Shown here one piece after another: positions 27,191-38,959 of a stretch of DNA of 64,000 nucleotides. The stretch is from Cycas panzhihuaensis (Eukaryota; Cycadophyta). Each line of letters begins with the position of its first letter. Position 1 is the stretch's first letter. The position numbers and the translations under genes were made by a program. The notes under the pieces are model-generated. The model had not been told where the DNA came from. It searched no databases and saw nothing but the letters and a program-made list of their open reading frames with translations. Location of the stretch: positions 76,577,741 to 76,641,740 of the forward strand of contig CM041465.1 of NCBI GenBank assembly GCA_023213395.1. Reading direction: 5' to 3'.

Positions 27191-27664
27191 ACAAAGATGC
27201 AAATAAGAGACGTAGGTTTCAGAGGTGAATAGAGTGGGGGTGTAGTGAGTGCTTAAATACAGACACAAATGGCTCAGATTTATTGTATGAAATAGTTTGT
27301 AAACAAATGGTTATATGTATGCTTAGATTAATCCAATACAGAGGATCATACAAACCACAGATCTATCGAGCGCATAAGACAATAAAGTATATATTGAAGA
27401 TCAAAGGAACAAAGCAAAAAATATATATCGAAAAAAAATTTATTTATTTATATGTTGAAAAATAAAAAAGGAATGAAGAACTTGGTTCCCGTATTGTTGT
27501 GCAAACTTCTGAGCGAGAGAACTTCCTTTACGGTGGATGAAATTCTGATCCGTCTTCTCCAGTGGATAGGTGAGCTCGCCAGAATCTCAACAAGCAGTCA
27601 TATGGATACATTTCGCCAGATGTATGAGCAACTAAAATCAGAAAATAGACAATAATATCAACAT

Positions 27665-27677
27665 GGCTCTGATACCA
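27665..27677 (-). other. C1 primer-binding site
   Basis: On the minus strand the sequence is TGGTATCAGAGCC, an exact match to the initiator-Met tRNA primer site of plant Copia elements. It lies two bases inside the 5' LTR. Confidence 0.95.
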
Positions 27678-27679
27678 AA

Positions 27680-28014
27680 TGATGGAGCCAGAGGAGCAGA
27701 GCAGGACATCATAACGATCGCATCTTGAGTACAACGAAAATTTCCAATAGAATGGCAGTGTTAATAAACACCAGGGAGGTATTCCCAACCCTTAAATAGA
27801 GAATTCGGGGAGGCATCGGGTGCCATCACCCTAGCTGCACAATAATTAAGGTTAGTTTAAAAAAATATTAAAATAAATAACAGTGATACGTACCTCAAAT
27901 GAGTGGTCAGTCCGGGCGGCTGTTGAATGGCTCAAGGTGCCCTAGGGGCCCTCAAAGGCAGCTTTGAGGGGCCCTAAGCGCTTTGGTGCACGTACATTGG
28001 GATTATTCCCAACA
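27680..28014 (-). repeat. C1 5' LTR
   Basis: It pairs with 19355-19688. The right end, 'ttcccaaca', is followed by the target duplication TCTAC at 28015-28019. Confidence 0.96.
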
Positions 28015-29238
28015 TCTACATTGCAATTCTAGGTGAACGACAAATTTATTGCAATGGGAAACCTACTAATCAGGAACTTTAGATCAACATCCTCACCTTT
28101 TATACTAATTATTGTGATTTTCCCATCATAACTTTAAATGTCATGTTGGGAGTCAAATGACTTAGGAAGTTATGAACTTATGCATTAAACTATGATCAAA
28201 ACTTCATTCATTTCTATTGGGATGGAATACTACATCAATTCTTTAGAACCATGATACCTAGTTCTAAAGTCATATTTGCAGCAAAGGTGGGTAAATTACT
28301 TAGCAAAGGGTATGTAGGATTTATCATCCATCTTTTTTCTATAGAGACACATAGATCAAAGGAACACCTTAACCAAGACTAGACTTGTGACCTCCAAAAT
28401 CTCTTGCAACAATATGAATTAGTCTACCAACCTTTGTTAATTGAACTACTACCTAATTGTGGCATGGAGCATATTATTGATATTAAACTAGGAGGAGATC
28501 CTATTTTAGTTTGTCCTTATATGTATGGCCATAAACAAAAGACTGGGATTAAACGACTTACCAATAACCTTTTAGAACTTGGAGCTATCACTCATAGTAA
28601 AAGTCCCTATATAGCTTTGATTATTTTGGCTCACAAAAAAGATGGGTCATTTCATCTTTGCATGGATTACTGTAGACTAAATTCATTTACTACCATATTC
28701 CCATAATGGATGATATCACTAATGAACTTCATGGTATAATATTTCTTTTCTAAAACTGATTTTTAATCCAATTATTATTAGATTTTTGTTAAAATAATTG
28801 ACTCTAAAAAAGTAACTTTTGGGACTCATTAGGGACAATGTGAATTCAAAGCCATGCCCTTCATTCTCATGAATGCCCCATTAATGTTCCAAGCTACAAC
28901 AAACAAGCTACATGCTCCCTTTTTGTGCAAGTTTGTCATGGTTCTCTTTGATGACATTTTAGTCTACAACAAATGTTGGCAATAACATCTTAATCCTTTA
29001 GATGAGGTGTTGGAAACCTTAAGTCAAAACAAGTTGTTTTCTAAGCAAGTCAAGTGCCATTTTGACCAATAAACACTTGAATACTTAGGTCATATCCTTT
29101 CCATGCAGGGTGTCCATATGGACCACAATAAAATTCAAGCCATTTTGGATTGGTTAATGCCTACTCCAATCACTACCCTCTAAGGATTTTTGGGACTTAC
29201 CATTTTTTATCAACAATATATTCAACATTTTCCCTCTT
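28015..29238 (+). pseudogene. G1 protease end and reverse transcriptase
   Basis: This continues the G1 protease across the C1 insertion (segments like LGERQIYCNGK and NVMLGVK, about 28030-28160). It then enters the RT, with IDIKLGGDPILV (about 28480), KKDGSFHLCMDY (about 28630) and a catalytic box LFDDILVYN (about 28950) in which both Asp are kept. The thumb, with LEYLGHILS (about 29080) and GFLGLTIFYQQYIQHF (about 29190-29232), follows. Stops and frameshifts are frequent. The sequence is cut near 29238 by G2 and resumes near 53605. Confidence 0.88.
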
Positions 29239-31388
29239 TGCTCAAAAGGATGTAAATGTATCATGTATATGTAGTGGTAGTTGATGTACATAGTTAGGAA
29301 AATGTGTAAATTAGTGATAATATTTATATAGTTAGTGCAAAGAATGATGCATTAAATTAGTGATCTTTTGATGAAAAATCTCTAACTTTTAGAAGCTTGT
29401 ACCTTAGATGGAACTAGGTCATTCATATACGCAATGTCTTACCATTTTGCAAGTCAATCCAACAATACAAATGTTGGGTTGTCCATCTCCAAAATTGCAA
29501 GATATTAAAAAGGGTTAAGTGTCATGTGTTCTTACATTTATGCAAGTACAAAGATGAGTTTGTACACTCATGCACTTAATGACAAAATTATAAGGAAGTA
29601 TTTTAAAGACAATGGAACAAAGAATTGCTCAACTCTATGATTGTGAAATACGAGGGAATATTACAAAGGCTAGTCTTCACGCATTTTTATAAAACTAATG
29701 ATGAATATGCAAAGTCAAGTTTTTAACAATAAACATGCTAATAAAAAGGGTTTGTCTTGTTTTCTCTTGAAGGAAAAATAATGCTTATTTCACTCGATTA
29801 TAGATTTATGAAATTTATTACATGATGTGTAGGAAAGAGGTTAGAAGGCATTTATAAATCTAGGCATGTAGGTATTGATCAAGAACCACATCTTATTGGT
29901 CTCTTGGACCTATTTTGCTTTAATGGAACATGCATTTTATGGGGTATTTTCTAACATTTTATTGATGATAATTTTGATTTTAATCCATATTTTGTTTATG
30001 AGGATGTGAACTATGTAATTGACCATGTTGAATATGATAAGGTTTCTTGTAGAAGGATTCTCATTAAGTCAGAAAAATATTCAGTAAAAAATGATTTTGA
30101 CATCAAGGGAGATTCTTAACAAGACCTTTTTCAAGTAATGATAGCTCTTATTGACAAGCCAAACTTTCACACTTCAAATGGCCCTCTTAAATTTTATGAC
30201 ATAAAGAATGATACAAGGGCCTTTTCTAAAGTGGATACATTCTATCCCTAGATATTTATTATTATTAATACTTGAAACCCTTTTTCAAGTACCTAAATAT
30301 AAAGGGCTTGCAATTTCGATGGTTCAAAAACATAGAAATTAGGAAATTTAAGAATGTAAACCCTTTGGTGATTGTATATTTTATGGGGCCTACCATAACA
30401 TGTTTTATATAATGTCTTTTCATATATTTTTGTAAATCTCTTCTCTACATCTCCAAAATATGAAGAAAGCATCAAAGACTTAGCTCATATAAAGGTCATT
30501 TTAAATCCATTTGTATACATTTTCATAAATAGTTTTTGATGTAAAGCAATGGGTGAATGACTTAGGTGTTTGAAGATGTAGACCTTTGGAGCAAATTATA
30601 CCATTAAATTGAATCAAAACACGTGGATTCACAGTGAGTGGGATTTATATAGTTTTTGTTTAAAATTTTTTAGATTATTCAAGGAAGCAAAATATTGATG
30701 CAATCATACCCTAGAAAAGATAAATGTGTTATTTGCAAAAAGGTCACCCAAATTGGAAAGATTAATAATAAACAACAAGTGTCAAGTCCTAAAGGATAGA
30801 AAAATTTGAACTAAATAGTCAAAGTGGATTTTAGGGCATCATATCAAAAAATTGAACTAAACTCATCATCCTCAAGTCAAAGCATATGTGGTGGCAAACA
30901 AACAATAATAGAGACATTGTATTCTTTGTAGTTCACAGATTTGTAAAAAAATGTTTTAAATATCTCAACTATTAGAAACTCAAAATTGGATAAAAGTTGG
31001 CAAAATGAAAGAGTAGGCATTTTTTGATTTAGGACTTGGTCTACCTGGCTTAAAATCAAGGATCCAATATTCTTCTTGACTTTGTTATTTTTATAGATAT
31101 TTCTCTATAAATGTATCTTATTCTTCTCTATCAAATTTTCTTTTCTTTGGTTTGAGACTATCATACATTAGATTGTTTCCTAGGATAGACCCCTATAACC
31201 AATCAGGAGAAAATAATATTTTGCATAACTTATATTTTGTATACTGAATAGGGTATGATATGTATTTACTATAAAATTTTATTTTTTTAAAAATTAAAAG
31301 ATTTACATTTGGTTTATCTGGTACTTTATCCTTTACTCTTGTTAGGAAACTTATCTTGGTGATTCAAAGGATTATATTTACTTTATCT

Positions 31389-31930
31389 TATTAGAATTTA
31401 GAATTTAATTATTATACCATATTGCAATGTATTTATTATATGAAACATAAATACATCAAACATATATAATTAATGAATCATATCATGATGAATGCATACA
31501 AATTATATAGGTAAGATTAATATATCAATAAATAATATGAATCATAAAATATAAACAAATGAAACATGCAATAATCATTTATCATAAGAAATAATAGATT
31601 TATATGTGGAAAAACCAAGTGTAGGAAAAATTATAGGAGAAGGTTGGAGTTGGGAGCTCCTCTTAATAATATCAAATAATTACATCTCTAAATAAGTCAT
31701 TCCTTTCTTTATCTTTTCTTAAGTTTTCAAATGGTGTGTGTATATATTTATATGAATAGTCTCTTCATAAATAACCTAAAATATCTCTTGATCCTTTTTA
31801 TCATTCAATAAGATGTATACATGAATAATTGTGCATTGTTACATTTCTTAATACTTTTAGTGAATGGAATTTTATGTGGGTCTACTATATTATATTAAAC
31901 ATTAAATATGTAAAAGTAACATATATTCCA
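31389..31930 (-). repeat. N1 3' LTR
   Basis: In plus orientation it runs from TATTAGAATTTAG to ATATATTCCA. It aligns fully with 33972-34512. The adjoining 'taactttttctt' reads as a purine tract on the minus strand. Confidence 0.88.
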
Positions 31931-33959
31931 TAACTTTTTCTTAATGTTTAATGTTTTTAAATCTTCAATCTTCAACCTTGGTCTTCATGTCTTCATACTT
32001 TCTTATATACTAGAATTTGTAAACATGTAATCTGTATTAAGTTGAATAACTATATTATGCTTTATAAATCGATATCACTTGTAACCTATAAATTTATCAA
32101 CATTTTGTTTATGTTTTACAAGTAGTTAACCTATAAATTGTATGTAATTATCTATGCTCATTAATGATTAACTATAAACAACTAACCTATAAAACTTATA
32201 TATCAATCATGAATCAATCATAAAATATCAACCAATATACATGACTCTCATGTCATATTTATATGAAGTATTTTCATGAACAACTTCATATATTCACCTA
32301 TAAAGCTGTTATAAATATCAATTATATTTATCAATAAATAACACATAGATATTAGGCAAAATGTTATTATAAGAGAAATACAAAATTTATTACCTCTTAC
32401 ATATGAGAATAATAATGCAATCTATGTGTTGTATAAGAGTAGGCAATGAAACCCTTTTCTTATATCTTACATGTAAGATAACCTTGTATGTTTTCTTATC
32501 AACTAAATAATCTCAACAATTGAATTTGGTGCTAAGTAAATAACATATATGAGACTTCTCCTTATTCTCTATGTATTATAAATAGGTGAAAATTTTACTC
32601 AATCATTGCATCTACTTATCTCTCCAATAAATAGATAAATAATGTAAAACCTTCATCAAATATCAAGTGGTATCATCATAGACATTCATTCAAATAAGTG
32701 TTTAATAAACTAGGTAATCATTTCATTTAATTACTATTGCATATCACTAAATAAAATGTGTAACTACCAAGGGGGATTTAATCATGTCTAGCATATATAA
32801 GATACCCACATCGAATTTCACTTCAAATATATCCCACATCATTAATTTTATTAATTTTAAACCTTCAAATATTATTAATGAGCCTTTATTTATTTACTTT
32901 TAAATGAAATTTACTTTTTCTTTTATTACTTATCATCAATCTTATCATCTTGATCTCAAGAATCTTTAAAAACATAAAAATGTGCTAAAATAGATATGAA
33001 AAAGGTTTTAAAATGTATCTTTTATGAGATCAAAACCTCTTTACTCAACCTTACTCATTAAAATCTTAGTCATTTGATTTTTAAATATGCCTTGTGTCCA
33101 CTCGTTCTGACTTGTCTCAAAATTCTCTTTCCAATGCAATTGATAACACCTAAATCTAATATCGTAGTAAAAAGTTATAACTAAAAATATATTAGTATAT
33201 CTTGAAAAAGTATGAATCCCTTTAAAAAATCACTTTAGCTCCTTTAAGCTAGACTCTAGATCCCACAAGTTCCTCTATGTGATTGATTTCTAATGGCTTG
33301 GGGACTTATCAGTAAACTTCATAAAAGATTCAAATTTGATTGAATGTTTCCAAATATCATATCTACTTAATAATATGTACCTCTTTATTTTGATGCATAT
33401 CAACTGGTATAGGCTTGTTGCTTATTTTATATATTTATAAGATATTGGTCTTTATAACAACTTGATGATTTTACTATTACTAATTATGATTTGACGAGAT
33501 GGCTAGTCCTACTAAATTTCATTTAGTTCTGAAGTTGATTAGCCTATTTTTATGAATGTAATGGGCAATGTTTCTTCTCATCACATCTAATAGACCAACT
33601 TTAAACTTATATGCTATATATATGTGGTACCAACATGCTTAAAATAATTATCTATATAAATTAATAATTAACATACCATTAATTTTGTTATTATCATCAT
33701 GTAAATTTAAATCCTGTATGTGACTTCGTATCATTTGTATGCATCTCTCATTGTCTACTTCATCTAGCTCTAGAATCATGGTCATATGTTATTGGCATTA
33801 TTGGTATAATCATGTTTCTAGCTCAATAATTTATACCATATAATGGCTCATATACTGGCTCTATTACTAGTTCATACTAGATCTATCATTGGATTTGTAA
33901 CTATCTTAATTGGCTCTTATGTAAATTCTAATCTGTCTCATAAGAATTTTTACAAGATA
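31931..33959 (-). other. N1 internal region, noncoding
   Basis: About 2.0 kb of AT-rich sequence shows no gag or pol similarity in any frame. Longest frames are about 60 codons and have no recognisable features. Confidence 0.6.
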
Positions 33960-33971
33960 GCTTTGATACCA
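33960..33971 (-). other. N1 primer-binding site
   Basis: On the minus strand it reads TGGTATCAAAGC, one mismatch from the initiator-Met site TGGTATCAGAGC. It directly abuts the right LTR. Confidence 0.88.
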
Positions 33972-34512
33972 TGTAAGAATTTAGAATTTAATTCTAATAC
34001 CATATTGCAATGTACTCATTATATGTAATAAAAGTATATCAAACATGCATAATTAATGAATCTTATCACGAGGAATGTACATAAATTATGCATGTAAGAT
34101 TAATATATCAAGTAATACCATGAATTATAAAAAATATATAGATCAAACATGTAATAATAATTCACCACAAGAGATAATAAATTTATATGTGAAAAATTTA
34201 GTGTGAAAAAAACTATAGTAGAATGTTGGAGTTAGAAGCTCCTCTTAATAATATCAAATAATTACATCTCTCAATGAGTCATTCTTCTCACGATCCTTGC
34301 TTAAGTTCTCAAGTGTTGCGTGTACACATTTATATAAATAGTCTTCTTTTGAGTAACCTAAACTATCTTTTAAATATTTTTATCATCTAATAAGATTTAT
34401 ACATGAATAATCATGCATGATCACATCTCTCAATGCTTTTAGTGAGTGAGATTTTGTGTGGGTCTACTATATTACATTAAATATTAAATACGTAAAAGTA
34501 TCATATATTCTA
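33972..34512 (-). repeat. N1 5' LTR
   Basis: In plus orientation it begins TGTAAGAATTTAG and ends ATATATTCTA. It pairs with 31389-31930. Confidence 0.88.
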
Positions 34513-34814
34513 GTATACCCAGTATTAATTTCTTTGCATTGTCATGGATTCTATGTTGTAGCTTGATTGATTCAACTTAAGTCTACTAGTTTTCATTAAT
34601 TATAGTAATACATATTAATCTTGAGAGACCTAGAATGGTGGTGGTGTAAAACATTTTATTTTGTTTATTTCTCCCTTTTGCATTTATTATATTTTTAACC
34701 TTCCAAACAAATAAAAATAAATGTTCATAAAAGAGCTATATAACTAACCATTCTTTCTTATAAATAATGTATATTAGCTTATTCATTTATTTTACAAGCC
34801 AATGCTTGTATTAG

Positions 34815-35085
34815 AGAGTTAAATATTTGGTAGTTATTCTTCAGTTCTTATGTGAAATCAATAACCTAGACCACACTTTGATTAAATATTTCTTAGGAGA
34901 GGCATAAAAACAAAGGTCAACAAAACTGGTGACCATACTGGGGAGAGCTAAACATTTACTAGTCGTTCTTTAGTTCTTGTGTGAAATCAAAAAACATCTC
35001 ATAGACCACACTTTAATAAAATATTTCTTAGGAGAGGCACAAAAATGAAGGTCAACAATACTAGTGATTATACTGGGGATTCTTT
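34815..35085 (+). repeat. Tandem duplication of G2 LTR end plus primer site
   Basis: The last about 110 bp of the left LTR together with the primer-site region are repeated directly downstream, with a period of about 130 bp. Primer-like copies start near 34927 (TGGTGACCATACTGGGGA) and near 35062 (TAGTGATTATACTGGGGA). The right LTR of G2 has one copy of the LTR end only. Confidence 0.85.
34927..34944 (+). other. G2 primer-binding site
   Basis: TGGTGACCATACTGGGGA resembles the plant Gypsy primer site TGGCGACTCCACTGGGGA, which is complementary to a tRNA 3' end other than initiator-Met. It follows the left LTR at the expected place. Confidence 0.7.
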
Positions 35086-35329
35086 CTTCCAAAGTAATCT
35101 TTTTATTTTTTATAATTCTCATTGTACAAGCCATAAGAGGTCATTGCTTTTAAAGTTGGTTGAATCATCTAGTAGACCATATACCTACTAGTTGAAAGCT
35201 TAGGGTATATAGGAAGAGCTGTAAAGCTCTCCTCATGAAAGAAGATCAAGGAGATTCATTAGTAACCTTAGTGTTACTAAAGGAAAAAAAATCTCTAGTT
35301 AAGAATCTCTAAAATTAGAATCTTCATCA

Positions 35330-36430
35330 AAGATTGCTAATCCAAATATAGCACAGAGAAACATTCTCCCCTGCATTCATAATAGCCTTATGAATTTATA
35401 GGGTGAGCAACATGAAATTTTTAATAAGGCCTTAGAGGTCTATCTTAAGTTTAATGGTGATAGGACAATAACTACAAAGTAACACATTACAAAATTTTCT
35501 ATGATATGTATGTCATGTAATATTATTAAACCTAATGTGGCTATTGGGCTTTTTGTTTGCTCCTTAATAGACAATGTTACGGCATGGTTTTATACTTTAC
35601 CCATTATTTCCCTTAGTGATTGAGAAGGTTTGATGTAGGTATTCAATGGTAAATATGGTAGCAAAAAGACCCTTGTTACAATAACAAAAGAGTTATCAAT
35701 TATGAGAAAAGGAGTCAGGGAAACAACTAACAATTATATTAAGAGATTTGAGAGAACTCTCAAGTAAATTAATGTTGAAAATAGACCTATACTAAGTATA
35801 TTGATAGGGTGGCTTCTAGATGACCTAGACCATGAAACCAAGATGATGATTGTCCTCAAAGAACTAGATGATTTTCAAGCAATAAAGAGCCTTGCTTTTA
35901 CATTGGAGACATTAATAGATAGATGGGGAAAAACTTCTTTGCCTTCCCAAGCTGACCCTATAAAGGAGAATCTTCCACCATTACTTTAGTAGGTAGGAGG
36001 AGGTGCACAAGCCATGATTAGGAAGTTGAACAATGAGGTGTAATACTAGAAGAAGCAAGATAAGGGAAAGGAGCCACATGGCATCACTATATTGAAAAAA
36101 CCTAAAGATGAGCCAAAACATGCTTGCTTGGAAGATCAATTCAATGATATGGTTATTGATGAGTAGGACATTCAATATAAGACTTTGCCAGGCTATTCAT
36201 ATGTTAGTGCTGATGCATCACCATCAAGCTATAGATATTTTAGAGATATAATGGCATCTTTTAATGATAATCAAGAGTTGGAATTTCCTCCCATTGACCT
36301 AACTATCATGATAAGATCATAGGTTAAACAAGAAGGTCAACCTATTGAAAAACACAAGGTTATTTTTGCTATTATTATTGAGAAAATAAAAAAGGTAATC
36401 AAAGATAATATTCTTGTGAAAATACCTTAA
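35330..36430 (+). pseudogene. G2 gag
   Basis: Plus-strand decayed gag. A block like ALEVYLKFNGDR (about 35430-35465) is followed by NVTAWFYTLP (about 35570-35600), then MRKGVRETTNNYIKRFERTL (about 35704-35763) and a long open stretch (35801-35989) with LLDDLDHETKMMIVLKE. This is the usual Gypsy capsid pattern of a FxG block, AxxWF and a YxxRF block. The C-terminal part (about 36000-36430) is basic and acidic with no intact zinc knuckle. Stops are frequent. Confidence 0.82.
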
Positions 36431-36659
36431 ATAACTAGAATCCTTGTCATGAATAAAAATGTAAAGGCCTCTCATGAAAAATAAAAAAAATAAGTATGCC
36501 ATCTTAAAAGAAATAAAGAAGTATCCTAATGGATTGAGACTTTTCTAGGCTTTGAAGTTTCTAGAATAGAGAACTAGATTAATTAAGGTGCTTCAAGAAC
36601 AAAAGCCTATTATTTAAATACTTAGATTCATGACATAGTAGTTTTTGTTAATGTCTTAT

Positions 36660-37060
36660 TGTTTAAATACAAAGATACTCCATTTTATATCTTTTTGAAT
36701 ATTTATGATAATTTCATCCTTTATAGTAGCATTGTGGGTACAGGAACCTCATATAATATGATTCCCTACATTGTAATGAAGGCCTTAGGCCTTGAAGGAA
36801 TGAAACCCATTTAGCAGGTTACAACTTTAGATTCCAAAATTATGGCCACAATTGATGAGATTTAAGATCTAGTTATGCCTCTCACAATTTTCCCTAGAAT
36901 TTCTACATTGATTACTATGATGGTAGTTGATATGCCACCCATATATGACATATTGCTTGGTAGGAAATGGATTTACAGCATAACATCTATTCCTAATATG
37001 AGGATAGGTAATATTATATTTCCATTGGGCAAAAGTCTCATTACCTTGTTAGGTAAATAA
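36660..37060 (+). pseudogene. G2 aspartic protease (active site lost)
   Basis: The active-site region reads SSIVGTGTSYNMIP (about 36725-36766), where the family has V-D-S/T-G followed by a hydrophobic patch. The catalytic Asp is therefore Gly. The later part, 36875-37060, reads MVVDMPPIYDILLGRKW, the standard C-terminal protease pattern of plant Gypsy elements, and is followed by a stop. It would have matured Gag-Pol. Confidence 0.82.
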
Positions 37061-37224
37061 ATATATATGAATCATGTGGATAATAGAGTTGGCCTATATT
37101 TTGGTTTTAACTTTGATCCAAGTGGTCTTAAAACTCATATAGTCTTATAATAAATTAATGGTTTACCTATTATGAAAGAAGAGAAGCATTACACAGATTT
37201 GATAAGGCAAGATTCCATTTAGGA

Positions 37225-37700
37225 AATGTTCTTTGATGGGGACAAATAAAAGATGGGAGTAGGAGTAGGTGTTGTAACATAATCTCTAGATGGAAAGCTC
37301 TTTTCTTTTTCCCTTAAATTGATGAATGAAACTATAAACAATATTGTAGAGTATGAAGCACTAATTTTGGGACTTCTCAAGGTAGTACATTTGCAAATCA
37401 AATTGTTAAAAATTTAGGGGGACTCTGAATTGTGCATAAATTAGATAAAGAACATGTGTTCCACTAAATGTAATCAATTGAAAGCCTATAGACAAAACGT
37501 TTGAGGTATCCTAGAGTAGCTTGAGGCAATTGTTATGGAGTCTATTTCCAGAGATAGAAATCAACTAGTTGATTCTCTTGTACATGCTTCCTTCTTGCTT
37601 GATGTCACTCATAATCCTCTTAGTAAATAAGAATTTGCTGAGATCATTGTAAGAGCTTCCATACCTTATAATATTAATCATTTGAAAATCTTTTAATATG
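37225..37700 (+). pseudogene. G2 first RNase H domain, upstream of RT
   Basis: The frame reads FFDGD (about 37229), VGVGVVT, GKLFSFSLKL, EYEALILGLLK (about 37350-37380), GDSEL (about 37419) and RDRNQLVDSLVHA (about 37553-37590). These are the four acidic positions and motif order of an RNase H of the kind acquired by Tat-lineage Gypsy elements. Several stops are present (for example at 37247 and 37280). In the Tat elements I know, the extra RNase H lies after the RT-RNase H pair. Here it lies between protease and RT. Confidence 0.82.
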
Positions 37701-37929
37701 ATGAGTAAATTGTATCCTTGCAAGGATAGGGAGATTTTTTTAATACAATAACAACCAATGGAGAAGTTCAACAAATTTTTTGGTTTCTAATGATGATTTG
37801 ATCTATTTAAATCGATAAAATTCCCAAATGGATGATTTATTTAGAGCCACTCTTTGACTTTAATCATGCAATAAATAATGGGATACCTTAAGAAGAAATT
37901 TCAAATAGGATTGTGCCAAAAAATATTCT

Positions 37930-38870
37930 AGTTAACTTGAATACTCGTGAGGATCCTAAGGTTATTTACATTGGTTTAAAATGTATAGAAGAAAAGAGGT
38001 AAAAGTTGCTTGAACTTTATATTGAATATAAAGATATCTTTTCTTGGACATATGAAGATTTCAAGAGCTTCAATTATGAAGTGATGTAGCACACCATTCC
38101 ACTTAAATCTGAAGTGAAGCCCTTCAGATAAAAGCAGAGGGTTATCAACTGTAAGATAAAAAAAATTAATCTAGAATGAGCTTCAAAATCTTAGAGATGT
38201 AGAGATTATCTTCCCAATTAAATTTTCAACTTGAGTAGCCAACTTGGAACTCATGAGGAAGAAAAATAGGGACATCTGATGATGTGTATATTTCATAAAT
38301 CTAAATGGATGTTCTGTCAAGGACAATAACTTGTTTTCAAGGATGGAGCAAGTCTTATAGACTATTACTAGTTTAGAGTTTATGTTTCTATTAGATGGAT
38401 TTTTAGGCTATAACCATATTGTTGTAGCAAAGGATGAGAGGTATAAAATAACATTTACTATAGTCTAGGGGACCTTTTCTTACAAGAAGATGCCTTTTAG
38501 GCTAATGAATGTAGGTGATACCTTTCAAAGGGCTATGGATCATGCCTTTAAAGGGTTGGTAGGATCAATAATATTTATTTATCTTGATAACATGATTATG
38601 TTATGTAAAAGTAGGGCACATCATATTAAGCATATGAGGTCAGTATTTCAAGGGTATAGATAGTTTGGAATATCACTCAATCCAAACAAAAATTATATTT
38701 AGAGTAATTACTGGTAAGTTAATTAGACATATTATAACCAAGGATGGGACTTACATCAATTCAAATATAGTAAAGGCTATTGAAGAAATGCCCCTACCTA
38801 CTAATAAGAAAGGAGTGCAATCTTTCTTTATAAAGATAAAAATTTAAAGAGGTTTATACTTGACTTTACA
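37930..38870 (+). pseudogene. G2 reverse transcriptase
   Basis: The lead-in ELYIEYKDIFSWTYEDF (about 38010-38060) and HTIPLKSEVKPF (about 38091) are followed by a decayed core and a catalytic box reading IYLDNMIML (about 38575-38605). The second Asp of Y-x-D-D is thus Asn. A stretch with several frame changes (38160-38560) shows DGFLGYN-like and FRLMN-like remains. The connection segment is at about 38665-38847. Confidence 0.8.
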
Positions 38871-38959
38871 AGAATCACTCTACTTATTAATGCCCTGTTG
38901 AGACAAAAGTGAAATTTAAATAGACCAGTGAAGCCAAAGCAACATTTCATCAGAGTAAG

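Larger units (their letters stand above)
23939..27664 (-). other. C1 long 5' leader
   Basis: About 3.7 kb lie between the PBS and gag, far longer than the few hundred bases usual for Copia. From the PBS inward it contains a cluster of tandem repeats (26446-27190), an AT-rich part with family-wide conserved blocks (25430-26060, found again at 361-1060 and in C5), more AT-rich sequence, and a GC-richer block (24096-24510). No frame in it has a recognisable domain. A block at about 26118-26165 contains a T-arm-like 'ggattgaaccc' on the plus strand but does not fold into a tRNA by inspection. Confidence 0.8.
19355..28014 (-). mobile_element. C1: nearly intact Ty1/Copia retrotransposon
   Basis: This 8.66-kb element is inserted in the protease region of G1, with exact TCTAC duplications. 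On the minus strand the order is 5' LTR (27680-28014), tRNA-Met PBS (27665-27677), an unusually long leader (23939-27664), a single 1,416-codon gag-pol frame (19691-23938), a polypurine tract and the 3' LTR (19355-19688). The LTRs differ at about 25 of 334 positions by hand count, mostly transitions. They look more alike than those of any other pair here, so C1 is probably among the youngest insertions. C5 is a diverged sibling. Confidence 0.97.
31389..34512 (-). mobile_element. N1: non-autonomous LTR element without coding capacity
   Basis: This 3.12-kb element lies in the left LTR of G2, where the right LTR of G2 runs through uninterrupted (about 53185-53200). It has 542- and 541-bp LTRs and an internal region of about 2.0 kb with no domain-bearing frame. 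A tRNA-Met-type PBS adjoins the right LTR on the minus strand, so the element is minus. Flanks TATCT (31384-31388) and GTATA (34513-34517) are diverged target duplications at best. The layout is that of a LARD-like element that would depend on the enzymes of others. Confidence 0.85.
29239..34926 (+). repeat. G2 5' LTR (interrupted by N1)
   Basis: 29239-31388 and 34513-34926 together match 51037-53604. Shared landmarks include 'ttcacagtgagtggg' (about 30630 and 52440), 'tttctttggtttga' (about 31143 and 52957) and 'taaaagatttacatttggt' (about 31297 and 53108). The 3.1-kb gap is element N1. No frame inside has a recognisable domain. Confidence 0.88.
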
